A stretch of DNA of 64,000 nt from Salinisphaera sp. LB1 (lineage in GTDB: Bacteria > Pseudomonadota > Gammaproteobacteria > Nevskiales > Salinisphaeraceae). The stretch is taken from NCBI RefSeq assembly GCF_003177035.1, contig NZ_CP029488.1, positions 1,364,001-1,428,000 of the forward strand, in the 5' to 3' direction. Below the pieces are notes generated by a model that saw nothing but the letters and a program-made list of their open reading frames with translations, had not been told where the DNA came from and ran no database searches. The position numbers and the translations under genes were made by a program. This document shows, piece by piece, positions 45,161-53,290 of this stretch (within the stretch, counting starts at the first letter, position 1; each line of letters opens with the position of its first letter).

Positions 45161-45378
45161 AACAGTGAGGGTGTAGACAAAATAACTGCCGGTAATAAAC
45201 GCAATATCAGACAGTTACGTAGGTCGGATTAGGTGCTTGCACCGTAATCCGACAGCCAAGCCTCAAAACCCACGGATTGAGCGTCGGATTACGCGCTGCG
45301 CGCTAATCCGACCTACTTCTAAGGCATTGTTTTCCAAGTCGTTAGACAGAGTAAGGGTTTGTCTACACCCTCAGTGTT
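45161..45378. mobile_element. 218-bp inverted-repeat element containing REP-like hairpins
   Basis: The outer 21 bases are near-perfect inverted repeats (20 of 21) at 45161-45181 and 45358-45378, with core TGAGGGTGTAGACAAA. No coding sequence lies between. The size and ends suggest a MITE or an IS reduced to its termini, adjacent to the transposase stub. Family assignment needs a search. Confidence 0.7.
45219..45316. repeat. REP/BIME-like palindromic pair
   Basis: Two tandem hairpins, GTCGGATTA-GGTGC...GCACC-GTAATCCGAC and GTCGGATTA-CGCGCTGCGCG-CTAATCCGAC, together enclosed by GTAGGTCGGATTAG and CTAATCCGACCTAC. This GTAGGTCGGATTA type is a common intergenic REP in Gammaproteobacteria. It sits inside the inverted-repeat element. 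Confidence 0.75.
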
Positions 45379-45689
45379 ACCGATGTATTTGACTCGTACA
45401 GGCGCGGACGCGCACGAAGCGGCAATAGAACTTGGGAATCTGCCGAACTCAAGCCGGGTCCGGGATACCCTGATAAAGTCGCGCAATCCTGATCATGTGC
45501 CCAGGGTTGTCACAGAGGGCCGATTCAGACCGATCAACCGCAACACACCGCATTTGATTACGCCGAGCATGCGGGCGACGACCACGTGGCACTCTATTGC
45601 CGTCGACATCGTGGATAAACTGGCTCGAGACCGTTGACGATGATCTATGGCGGATGGGGCAGCTCGTTGGTCACGGAGATAAGGGGTGA

Positions 45690-45915
45690 CAGCGACCGCC
45701 CATTGCGGTCTTACCAGATTGACCAACCGCGGGACATAGACTCTGGTGCGCATTTCCCGCCGCCCGATTATCGGCAGCTCATGTTCCAGATTCCTCGGCG
45801 GAAGCCGCGGGCCCATAGCACGACCACGGCGGGAACTGCTCGGCACCACGACGCCGAGCATCAATCGGGCCGCGTCAGCCGGATGCGGAACTCGCGAACA
45901 CGGGTCGAGGATGGC
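45690..45915 (-). pseudogene. Decayed copy of chaC
   Basis: On the minus strand, fragments in more than one frame match the intact ChaC at 61860-62588. FRIRLT is followed (after a frame change and lost bases) by ARLMLGVV, LPPRNLEHELPIIGRREM and VYVPRLVNL; the intact protein has FRIRLT, PGLMLGLV, LPPDDLEHELLMIWRREM and VYTPRWVTL. The N-terminal GYGSLLWNP motif and C terminus are missing. It lies just beyond the inverted-repeat element. The rest of 45379-46042 holds no supported gene. Confidence 0.75.
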
Positions 45916-46042
45916 GCGGCTCTCAACAGCAACGATATTCGCTGTTTCGCGCCATACCCTGACGGTTGACGCCCAATGCAGACTCCCCACGCTGACCGGA
46001 TGCTACGGCAATCGCGGCATCCTCGCCCGCCCTGGCGCCGCT

Positions 46043-46072
46043 GTCGGAGCCCCGGCGTACCGGGGCTCCGAC
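46043..46072 (-). terminator. Terminator of the PAP2 phosphatase gene
   Basis: GTCGGAGCCCCGG and CCGGGGCTCCGAC form a perfect 13-bp stem with a CGTA loop, 14 bp after the stop on the minus strand. No T-run. Confidence 0.78.
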
Positions 46073-46085
46073 GTCAAGCGCTGGA

Positions 46086-48374
46086 TCAGGGTTTGATCGT
46101 GGCAACGACCTCGCCCTGGCTGTATTGCAACGCCACGTTGTACGTCTTGCCACTCGCGTCGCTGGCGGTCGCCTGGGTGAACTGGCCTTCCAGGTGATTG
46201 GCGGTGACCACCGTGTAATGGGTCTGCCCGGTCAATGTCGGCACCTTGAGCAGCAGCGATCCGCCATCGAGGAAAGCGCTGCCGGAGACCTGCAACTGCG
46301 CCTGATCGGTGAGATCGAGCGAGAGCGTACCGGCCTTTTGCACGAAGCTGGCGACTTTCAGGGCTCCCTTCGCGTTCTGGTCGGCGCCCGCCTTGATGGC
46401 TATGCCCACCGTTCCGCCCTGCTGATAGAGCGTATTACTGCCGAAGGCGCGGGCCGAACTGGCCACCAAGCCCCCGTCGACCAGCAATGTGCCGCCGCTG
46501 TATGAATTGTCGCCGTTCAAATGCAGCGTGCCCGTGCCATATTTGCGGAGCCGGCCGGGGCCCGATATGTCGTTCTGCCAATAGTCTTCCGCATTAAAAC
46601 CGCTGTGGTTCGTGCCGTCCATGGTGACATCCACATCACCATCGAACGCGCCGTACCCGTCAGCCGCCGCCACCAGATCCAGACGCCCCCAGCCATGCGA
46701 CTGGTCGATGACGGGGTAATTCGATGCGACCTCGGTGGTGGCGAGAACCGCCCGACGTTGTTGCGCGTCGAGATAGGGAAAACGCGACCGCAGCAACACT
46801 TCGGCGCCCTTGGGTACTTCCGGCGCCTTGGCCGGCTCGTTCAGCTTGCTCAGGCCGTACGTGAGAAACGCCCTGTAGCGCGCCTTCATGGCGCTGTGGG
46901 TTGCCACAGTGTCGGCGCTATGCGCCCAAGCATAGACGGAATCGTACCCGGCGGTTTTCGCCTTGCCGCCGAAGTATGTGTAGGCCTGCGCCACCGCCTG
47001 GTCGGCCGCGTCCTGATTGCTGCGATCGTAAAGCGTCGCCGCCGTCACGGCCTCGCCCATGATGCGCCCACCGATGACATCCAGCGGCGAGTGCATCGCG
47101 GCGACGATCCGGTTTTCACCGAGCTCAGCCGCACGGGCTACCATTTCGGCGTAGCGTTGCGGGATCGCGTAGGCCATGCCGAGGCCGCGGTCATAGGCTT
47201 CGGTGGTATGACCGCTGGGGAAAGCCGCATCCTTGGCACGGCTGGATTTCCAGGTGCCGGTGCCGTTGAAATCGCCACTGTAGGTGCCATCGCCGTTGTC
47301 GGTGTATACGGCACGTCGCGCGCACTTCAGCCCGGTAATGGCGCGGACAAGCGGATCGCTCGGCTCTTCGAAATATTTCGTCTGCGTGGTGCCGTCCGGG
47401 TTGTAGCAGGTCAGTTTCTGCAGACTGCTCTTGTCCTGCCCGTTGAAGGAGGCAACCGTAAAATCCCCGGCATTGATGCGCCACGGGCGCGGCGATTCAA
47501 AATGATACTTGGGCGCCTCGGTCGAAGCTCCGTAGCCCGCGATATCGCTCAGTAACGAAACGACCGCGTCAAGGTTGTAACCGGTCTGGCCGTAGTTTGT
47601 ACCACCCGATCCCCCGTCGCTGATCGAATTGATCAAGTGGTTGCTGTCGGTGATCGAAAATGAGGTCTTGTTGCCGGAAGCCGGATCGTAAACGATCTGA
47701 TCCGGATTGCTACTGTCTCTTGACAACGTCGTCACCGAGTGTGCGCCGACGCGATAGGCGGGGGCCAGCGGCCCGAGCCCGGAGGTGATGCTGTAGCCCT
47801 TCTCGCGCTGGTCGTCGAGATAGGCGCCGCGTTGCGCCTGCACCTGGGAGCGGTCGACGTCCGGGGTGCTCTGCCCGGTGCGGGTCAGTGTTTTGACGTA
47901 ATCGAAATTTTCTTTCCAAATCGTCATGTTGAGGACTTGGGCGTTATCGAACGAAACCGTACTCAGGACGTCGTTGGTCTGTTTCGTCCCGCCACCCGCA
48001 ACGCCGATATAACTGTACGTGCCCTGCGGGCTGCCCGCTTTTAGTTTGTTCGAACCATAATTCGACCAGGTCGGGTCGCCCAGGATGTAGATCTTGTTGA
48101 AACCCTTCAGGATCTGCAGCATCGGATCGTAGGTCGGGCTGTAGGCGATCGCGTAACTATTACTATTGGTCTCCGCGAGATGGCTGTCCACAACCGCCTG
48201 TTCACCCGATCCGAGCTGCGGCGTGTCGACTGCCTGGATATAACCGACCCCTTGCGGGACACTCGGCTCCGTATAGGTCTTGTCGTTGTTATTACTATTG
48301 TCGTTACAGGCCGACAGCGTGAGAACCAGAGCCGCAGCCGCGAGGCCCCAGCGTTTATCTTTGCAAACCATCAT
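46086..48374 (-). CDS. PAP2-family acid phosphatase lipoprotein with an autotransporter-type repeat tail
   Basis: 762 residues. The signal peptide ends in a lipobox (LTLSAC), so the protein is lipid-anchored. A PAP2 domain spans ~190-480 with the three phosphatase motifs: K-x6-RP (KYHFESPRP), FPSGHTTE and R-x5-H-x3-D (RIVAAMHSPLD). The fourth part (~600-762) is beta-helical, with a passenger-associated repeat (GTGTLHLNGDNSYSGGTLLVDGG) as in autotransporters, but no translocator barrel follows. Likely a surface or periplasmic phosphomonoesterase. AAGGAAACG precedes the tandem ATGs. Confidence 0.88.
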   Translation of the reverse strand: MMVCKDKRWGLAAAALVLTLSACNDNSNNNDKTYTEPSVPQGVGYIQAVDTPQLGSGEQAVVDSHLAETNSNSYAIAYSPTYDPMLQILKGFNKIYILGDPTWSNYGSNKLKAGSPQGTYSYIGVAGGGTKQTNDVLSTVSFDNAQVLNMTIWKENFDYVKTLTRTGQSTPDVDRSQVQAQRGAYLDDQREKGYSITSGLGPLAPAYRVGAHSVTTLSRDSSNPDQIVYDPASGNKTSFSITDSNHLINSISDGGSGGTNYGQTGYNLDAVVSLLSDIAGYGASTEAPKYHFESPRPWRINAGDFTVASFNGQDKSSLQKLTCYNPDGTTQTKYFEEPSDPLVRAITGLKCARRAVYTDNGDGTYSGDFNGTGTWKSSRAKDAAFPSGHTTEAYDRGLGMAYAIPQRYAEMVARAAELGENRIVAAMHSPLDVIGGRIMGEAVTAATLYDRSNQDAADQAVAQAYTYFGGKAKTAGYDSVYAWAHSADTVATHSAMKARYRAFLTYGLSKLNEPAKAPEVPKGAEVLLRSRFPYLDAQQRRAVLATTEVASNYPVIDQSHGWGRLDLVAAADGYGAFDGDVDVTMDGTNHSGFNAEDYWQNDISGPGRLRKYGTGTLHLNGDNSYSGGTLLVDGGLVASSARAFGSNTLYQQGGTVGIAIKAGADQNAKGALKVASFVQKAGTLSLDLTDQAQLQVSGSAFLDGGSLLLKVPTLTGQTHYTVVTANHLEGQFTQATASDASGKTYNVALQYSQGEVVATIKP

Positions 48375-49120
48375 CGTTTCCTTATTTTCCCAAGAACGAT
48401 ATAAGGAGAGGGCCGATAAGGGGGCAGCGCTAAAATGGTAACGTTATCAATTCACCGTCTTCGTACAAGAACGGCAATCCTCATTACTCGTTACTTCCCC
48501 CAACGCCAGGCGCTGGAACCTTTGTAACCCCCAGCCCAACCCCGCCGATCAGCTATCTTAGTTTCACAATATGACGAAGATATTAATAAAATAGTTTTAT
48601 GGCATAATATAATTGAAAAAAATAAAACTTTCTCAATCTGATAGAGACTTACTGGCGATTGCGGCACCCGTCATCTCGGGTGTTGGCCGCGGGATACGGA
48701 CACAAGCCCCGTCCCGGAACCGGTTGCAGCGCATGCACGCGGCAGTCGCCCGCCGCGATTTGGATATAACGCCATTAAATTGCGCGTTATCCAGACCGCT
48801 TGCCCATGCCGTGGTAGCGCTTATCGCACGCAGGCGTGACGTCGGCAACCCAAAGCCAGACGGGTAATTGATATGCCGCTTGGTGACCGAACCCGCCCAA
48901 AACCCCGATCGGGCCGACGGCAGAATCTTCGCGATCAAGCGCCCCGTCCCTTGAAGCGTCAGCTTTTCTTACATCATTGATATTTATTGGACGAGATAAA
49001 AATTCATCCCCATGTTTTTATTTCGTAAAATTTTCTGGACAGGAATTTGCTTATGAAGCATGCCTCTTAAAAAAACAGGGGATCGGCGCTTGCGCTAACC
49101 TCACCGACCCGGAGATTTCC
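48375..49120. other. Long AT-rich intergenic region
   Basis: 746 bp between the phosphatase gene (leftward) and the PEP-CTERM gene (rightward). 48570-48645 is markedly AT-rich. A TTG-started 84-codon reading at 48613 (KKIKLSQSDRDLLAIAAP at its start) loses protein character after ~20 codons and is not called. 48985-49035 is T-rich and probably carries the PEP-CTERM promoter. Confidence 0.5.
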
Positions 49121-49804
49121 ATGACCCCAAAACATTTCGGGCTTGCCGCCCTTGCGAGCCTGTCGCTGCTGATTTCAGGACCGGCGCTGGCCACTGTGAC
49201 TTATCTGAATTTCAGTGCGTCGGGCATCAGTGGGGCACTTGCGTTGACGTACGGCTCGGCGACCGATGCCTTGTATTCAGATGGCTATGAAATCACCGGA
49301 ATCTCCGGCACGTTTTCCGACGCCAATAACGGGCTCGATATCTCCAACGAGAACATCACCTCGCTCGTCGCGGTCAACAATGCGACGCCGGAGCCCACGA
49401 ATCGGCTCGCCCCCCATGATTTCAGCCGGTTTCCCGTTGCTTCCGGTTTATCGCCCAATAGCAACGGCTATCTCACGTATGACAACCTGATCTGGCCGGG
49501 CGGCTCGCCGCAAACGGCTACCGACTATCCGTTTCACGGCGGTTTGCTGGATATATACGGACTCTTGTTCAATCTGGGTAATGGCGACGTTGTGGGCTTG
49601 TGGAGTGACGGCATCGGATCGCCGGGCTCGAGCGGCACTGCGTTCTACGGCGTGGCGGTCGCCACGCATACGCAGGCACTGGATTATGTTTCGCCCGGGG
49701 TCTCGGTGCCGGAGCCCGGCTCACTTCCCATGTTCCTGGCAGCCTTGTGTCTCGTGCTGGGGATGGGACGCCGGCACCTTGGGCTAAACGTTCGCCTCGA
49801 TTAG
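49121..49804 (+). CDS. PEP-CTERM sorting-domain protein
   Basis: 227 residues. The signal peptide MTPKHFGLAALASLSLLISGPALA is followed by a cysteine-free beta-rich body, and the C terminus has the exosortase signal: VPEPGSLPMFLAALCLVLGMGRRHLG (PEP motif, hydrophobic helix, Arg cluster). Such proteins are processed by an exosortase and exported to the envelope or matrix; no exosortase gene is in the window. GGAGATTTCC directly precedes the ATG at 49121; an earlier in-frame start (48977) would place polar sequence before the signal peptide. Confidence 0.88.
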   Translation: MTPKHFGLAALASLSLLISGPALATVTYLNFSASGISGALALTYGSATDALYSDGYEITGISGTFSDANNGLDISNENITSLVAVNNATPEPTNRLAPHDFSRFPVASGLSPNSNGYLTYDNLIWPGGSPQTATDYPFHGGLLDIYGLLFNLGNGDVVGLWSDGIGSPGSSGTAFYGVAVATHTQALDYVSPGVSVPEPGSLPMFLAALCLVLGMGRRHLGLNVRLD

Positions 49805-50193
49805 CGGATAATTCGAGCATCGAATGCCGCGGTAACCGAGTGTCCTGCAACGTGAGTTCGCGTCATGGGTTTCGGGCGACCTTTATTGCCCGGCCCGGCG
49901 CGGTAACGCGCCGTATCCGACAATACGGCGCATGACGCGTAACAAAGCGCACGAAACAGTACGAGGAATGGGCGCTACAGGGCACTCGGGTCGCGATATT
50001 CGTGCGCTGAAGAATGCCGGAACACGGGCCGCGCCGATCGGCCTCGGGCCCGAGGCCGGCGATGATGCAACGCCGGCCATTTTCCGGACCGGGGCGGCAT
50101 CTTGAGCGCAAGGCCGATCGAGCGCGCGATTCACGGGCCCAGCCGAGGACGCGGACCGAGACGGGTGGTACAGCGTGGTACCTCATGGCCGAT
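49805..50193. other. Intergenic region with two large palindromes
   Basis: No gene. GCGCCGTAT/ATACGGCGC (49908-49931, 6-nt loop) is a likely terminator for the PEP-CTERM gene. A perfect GC palindrome, CGGCCTCGGGCCCGAGGCCG, lies near 50039-50058. Confidence 0.5.
49908..49931. terminator. Hairpin downstream of the PEP-CTERM gene
   Basis: A 9-bp perfect stem with a CCGACA loop, 104 bp after the stop. No T-run. Confidence 0.45.
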
Positions 50194-50220
50194 TCAAATC
50201 CCCGCGATATACGCCGATAA
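50194..50220 (+). promoter_or_regulatory. Sigma-28-like promoter of the second YjfB-like gene
   Basis: TCAAATCC (4 of 8 to TAAAGTTT), 11-nt spacer, GCCGATAA (8 of 8) at 50213-50220. The start codon is 42 bp downstream, almost the same distance as for the paralogue at 42460 (41 bp). Confidence 0.7.
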
Positions 50221-50262
50221 AGTCCATCCGGTCATCGGTCGTCGCACGAATGAGGTGACATT

Positions 50263-50472
50263 ATGAACGCAGGGAGCAGCGTGAATTCGACAGTCAATAC
50301 AGCGGTCGCGCTACAGCAACACAACCAGAACCAGAACGTACAGGCGAATCTGTTGCGCAAGTCGCTCGATAGTCAGTCGTCGCAGCTCAGCCAGCTGATG
50401 TCGTCGGTGGCAGCGCAGCCCGCGCTGGCCACAGGCAGCGCGGTTGGTACGCAGATCAATACATACGCCTGA
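50263..50472 (+). CDS. YjfB-like putative motility protein, copy 2
   Basis: 69 residues: VNSTVNTAVALQQHNQNQNV, LLRKSLDSQSSQLSQLMSSV, ending AVGTQINTYA. It is a close paralogue of the protein at 42460, differing mainly in a one-residue insertion at the N terminus and the middle of the linker. TGAGGTGACATT precedes the ATG. The sigma-28-like promoter matches that of the paralogue. It ends 3 bp from the stop of the convergent SDR gene. Confidence 0.85.
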   Translation: MNAGSSVNSTVNTAVALQQHNQNQNVQANLLRKSLDSQSSQLSQLMSSVAAQPALATGSAVGTQINTYA

Positions 50473-50475
50473 GCA

Positions 50476-51441
50476 CTACAGCACGGACAACCCCTGCAAG
50501 GTCGCTCTCACGCTGTCGTCCAGCGATGTCCGCGGCTCGGCGCCGAGAAACGCGGTCAGCGCGGTATTGTCGAGGCGCGCATCGGTTTGCCAGTGAAAAC
50601 GGATTTCGCGCATTTCACGCAGCGTCGCGTTGAACGGTGCCAGGGGCGACAACAAACGCCAGGGAAAGCGCTTTACCGGCAGATGGGGCGCGCCGGCGGC
50701 GCGTTTAATGCTGTCGGTCATACCGTGACTGTCGACATCATAGTAGCCGGCAAAATGGTACCGCGCGGCCGGCTCCAACTCTTGCTCACGATCGGCGAAC
50801 CGGGCGAAGGCCTCCCCCAGGTCGGGCAGGTAGGCCCAGCTGTGGCCGATACCCGGCCGCCCCGGATAGACAATTTTTCGCAGCGGCTTACCGGGCTTGA
50901 CCAAAACCTGGGAAAACCAGCTGCTACCCGCACGCGGCCCGTAAAAATCGCCGGCCCGCACAATTAGTGAGCGCACGCCATCCGCGGCGGCCGCGGCGAG
51001 ATTGGCTTCCATCCGGACACGAATCCTGCCTTTTCTGGTCTGCGGGTTCTGGGGCGACGTCTCGTGCAGCAACGGCAACGCATCCGCCCCGTAGTTGTAA
51101 ATCGTGCCGGGAAGAAAGATACGCGCGCCCTGGGCACGAGCCGCCGCGATGGTGTTATCCAACATGGGCAATACCTGGGTGTCCCAATGGCGATATCCCG
51201 GCGGGTTGACGGCATGCACGATCACGCGGGCTCCGGTGGCTGCCTGTGCCACCGCTTGCCGATTCAGCGCATCGCCCGTCACCGTTTCAAAGCCATCGGC
51301 ACGTAACCGCACAGCCGCCGCACTGCCGGGGTCTCGAACCAGGGCGCGCGCCCGCCAGCCGTGTGCAAGCAGCGCCCGCCCAATGGCGCCGCCAACGCCA
51401 CCGCTTGCACCCAATACCAATGCCTGACCTGTTGTATTCAT
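50476..51441 (-). CDS. NAD-dependent epimerase/dehydratase family (extended/atypical SDR) protein
   Basis: 321 residues. The nucleotide loop is VLGASGGVGGAIGRALLAHG; IVHAVNPPGYRHWDTQVLPMLDNTIAAARAQGARIFLPGTIYNYG supplies the Rossmann strands and the Tyr region. VRAGDFYGPRAG and GHSWAYLPDLGEAFARFAD match NAD(P)-binding epimerase-like proteins. The substrate is unknown. It is divergent from a LysR gene (108 bp apart), its probable regulator. Confidence 0.85.
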   Translation of the reverse strand: MNTTGQALVLGASGGVGGAIGRALLAHGWRARALVRDPGSAAAVRLRADGFETVTGDALNRQAVAQAATGARVIVHAVNPPGYRHWDTQVLPMLDNTIAAARAQGARIFLPGTIYNYGADALPLLHETSPQNPQTRKGRIRVRMEANLAAAAADGVRSLIVRAGDFYGPRAGSSWFSQVLVKPGKPLRKIVYPGRPGIGHSWAYLPDLGEAFARFADREQELEPAARYHFAGYYDVDSHGMTDSIKRAAGAPHLPVKRFPWRLLSPLAPFNATLREMREIRFHWQTDARLDNTALTAFLGAEPRTSLDDSVRATLQGLSVL

Positions 51442-51549
51442 GAGCCGATCCCGGTCGATGAGAGAAGCTCACGATAGGCGCGGACAACCTCGGTTAGAAT
51501 TGGCAAACACTAACCAGCGGTCCGTCAATGATGAACGAGCCTTTTCAGC

Positions 51550-52464
51550 TTGAATGACACCGACTGGGAGCGCTATCGCGCGTTTCTCGCCGTCGTCGAT
51601 ACCGGCAGCCTGTCGGCGGCGGCGCGGGCGCTGAACGCGATGCAACCCACGGTGCGCCGCCGCATAGAGGCGCTGGAAAACGAGCTGGGCACCGCCCTGT
51701 TCACCCGCTCCCCGAGCGGGCTCGAACCAACCGCGATCGCCCACGACTTGGTCGCCCCGGCACGCGCCATGGCCAACGCCGCGCGCGCCTTTTCGCGCAC
51801 GGGCTCGGCCTCGGCCGATCAGATATCGGGCGTGGTACGCGTGACCGCCAGTGAGGTCATGGGGGTCGAAGTGCTGCCCGCGCTGCTTACGTCACTCATG
51901 GCCGAACATCCCGCGCTGACCATCGAACTCAGCCTGAGCAATGACAACGCCGATATGCTGCATCGCGAGGCCGACATCGCGATTCGGATGGTACGCCCGA
52001 CCCAACACGCGCTCATCGCCCAACGCATCGGGCATATCACGGTTGGCTTGCACGCACGCCGGGATCTGATCGAACGCCGCGGCATGCCCGCCGACCTCGA
52101 CGATCTACGCCGCTTCCCGTGGATTGGCTTCGACACCGAAACGGCGAGTATCCGTACGATGCGCGCCCTGGGGCTCACGGAACAACGACAGGACTTCGCC
52201 TACCGGACCGACAGTGACATGGCGCAGCTCGCGGCCATCCGAGCCGGCCTGGGGATCGGCGTGTGCCAGGCGCCCCTGGCTCGCCGCTTTCCCGATCTGG
52301 TGCGGATTCTTCCCGATCTGGTGAGCTACCCGCTCGAAACGTGGGTGGTCATGCACGAAGACCTGCGGCGCGTGCAACGCGTCCGGCTTGTATTCCGTCA
52401 CCTGGCCCGCCACCTGAGCGCCTACATACGGCTGGATGAGCCGCCAGATGGGACCGGCCTGTAG
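51550..52464 (+). CDS. LysR-family transcriptional regulator
   Basis: 304 residues from a TTG start (NDTDWERYRAFLAVVDTG). The HTH is GSLSAAARALNAMQPTVRRRIEALENELGTALFTRSPSGLEPT; the effector domain contains GVVRVTASEVMGVEVLPALLTSLMAEHPALTIELSLSNDNADMLHREADIAIRM. It probably controls the divergent SDR gene. The TTG start gives the normal N-terminal length for LysR proteins; no better ATG is in frame upstream. Confidence 0.9.
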   Translation: MNDTDWERYRAFLAVVDTGSLSAAARALNAMQPTVRRRIEALENELGTALFTRSPSGLEPTAIAHDLVAPARAMANAARAFSRTGSASADQISGVVRVTASEVMGVEVLPALLTSLMAEHPALTIELSLSNDNADMLHREADIAIRMVRPTQHALIAQRIGHITVGLHARRDLIERRGMPADLDDLRRFPWIGFDTETASIRTMRALGLTEQRQDFAYRTDSDMAQLAAIRAGLGIGVCQAPLARRFPDLVRILPDLVSYPLETWVVMHEDLRRVQRVRLVFRHLARHLSAYIRLDEPPDGTGL

Positions 52465-52751
52465 CCGCCTGTCTGCCGTGGTGCGCGCGTCGACCGCAAC
52501 GCATACGTCGGCTCGCCTCCGTTAACCGCCGATGCCAAACCCGCCTGCTCGCCCCGACCCTGCGAGCAGGCAAATATTCAACGAACTGTTGTTCCCGAAA
52601 ATCCCGACTCCAAATTCTTATGAAATGCGCAATCCGTGCGATAACGCCAGCGCTACCCGGTGCACCAGTTCAGGAACTGGACTGTCGACACACGAGTAAC
52701 ACCGCCGAGTGCGGGCGGGCTCAATGGTCTCGAATACAGGAGATCGACGCA

Positions 52752-53180
52752 ATGAAGCAATGCCGGACACGCCGCCAGCTACTGGCGGCAGCCACCCTCG
52801 GTTTTCTCCTGCCCGCCATGGCATCGACGGCCGTCGCATCCGATGAGCCCGGGCCGCCGCAACATCTTTCGATGCCGCACGGCGCGGCACATGCACAAAC
52901 GCGGGTACAACAACAGATGTGCGAGCAGCAACAGTTGAAGCGCCGCCAACAGGCGCAATCCGAACGTCTGCAACGCCAGCAAACACGGGCCCGCCGCCAG
53001 CTTGATCTGCAACGGCCCACACTCTCGGGCCCACCCAGCCTCGAACAGCAAGCAGGCCAAAGCACCCTGCAAAATCAGCAGCAACAACAACGCGCCCAAC
53101 TGCGACTCCAGCAACGCGGCGAGCAACAAAGACTGCGTCAACACCAGCGGCTGGAACAGCAACGAGCCCACAGCCCTTAG
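52752..53180 (+). CDS. Gln/Arg-rich secreted protein with a possible twin-arginine signal
   Basis: 142 residues. MKQCRTRRQLLAAATLGFLLPAMAS has an RR pair before a modest hydrophobic core (Tat-like or Sec), with cleavage near AVA-SDE. From ~50 on the sequence is dominated by Gln, Arg and Leu (QQQMCEQQQLKRRQQAQSER and similar), predicted helical and coiled-coil, with one Cys in the mature part. AGGAG lies 9 bases before the ATG. Function unknown. The region 52465-52751 upstream holds no gene. Confidence 0.7.
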   Translation: MKQCRTRRQLLAAATLGFLLPAMASTAVASDEPGPPQHLSMPHGAAHAQTRVQQQMCEQQQLKRRQQAQSERLQRQQTRARRQLDLQRPTLSGPPSLEQQAGQSTLQNQQQQQRAQLRLQQRGEQQRLRQHQRLEQQRAHSP

Positions 53181-53187
53181 ACGTACA

Positions 53188-53290
53188 AACCGACTGCGTG
53201 GGGCACGGGTGATCGAGGCCGGCAGCTCCTGGGCATCGTTCGAACTGACGTTTTGAACCTGTAACGCACGCCGCAAGACCCGACCCCAGG
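53188..53290 (+). pseudogene. Fragment of the CoiA-like gene found at 60.2 kb
   Basis: About 100 bp are ~75-80% identical to 60828-60923. In the corresponding frame this stretch reads GRQLLGIVRTDVLNL, stop, RTPQDPTP, against GRQLLSAVRTDTLNLLRTLQDLTP in the other copy. It is therefore a stub of the same coding sequence, already carrying a stop. The remainder of 53291-53627 contains no gene; its last ~100 bp are AT-rich and hold the promoter of liv system 2. Confidence 0.6.

Noticed and set aside
45359-45637. A 92-codon frame right of the inverted-repeat element
   Set aside because: Starts inside the terminal repeat, no recognised motif, and lies in decaying DNA.
48613-48867. TTG-started 84-codon reading beginning KKIKLSQSDRD
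   Set aside because: Only the first ~20 codons look protein-like; the rest is basic and repetitive in a way seen in random high-GC frames, and no ribosome-binding site is clear.
50039-50058. Perfect GC-rich palindrome as a possible operator or terminator
   Set aside because: No T-run and no gene ends nearby in the right position; with high GC such palindromes arise by chance, so it is only mentioned.
50191-50205. GATTCAAATCCCC resembling a tRNA T-arm
   Set aside because: No matching acceptor or anticodon stems nearby; the sequence is instead the -35 side of the sigma-28-like promoter.
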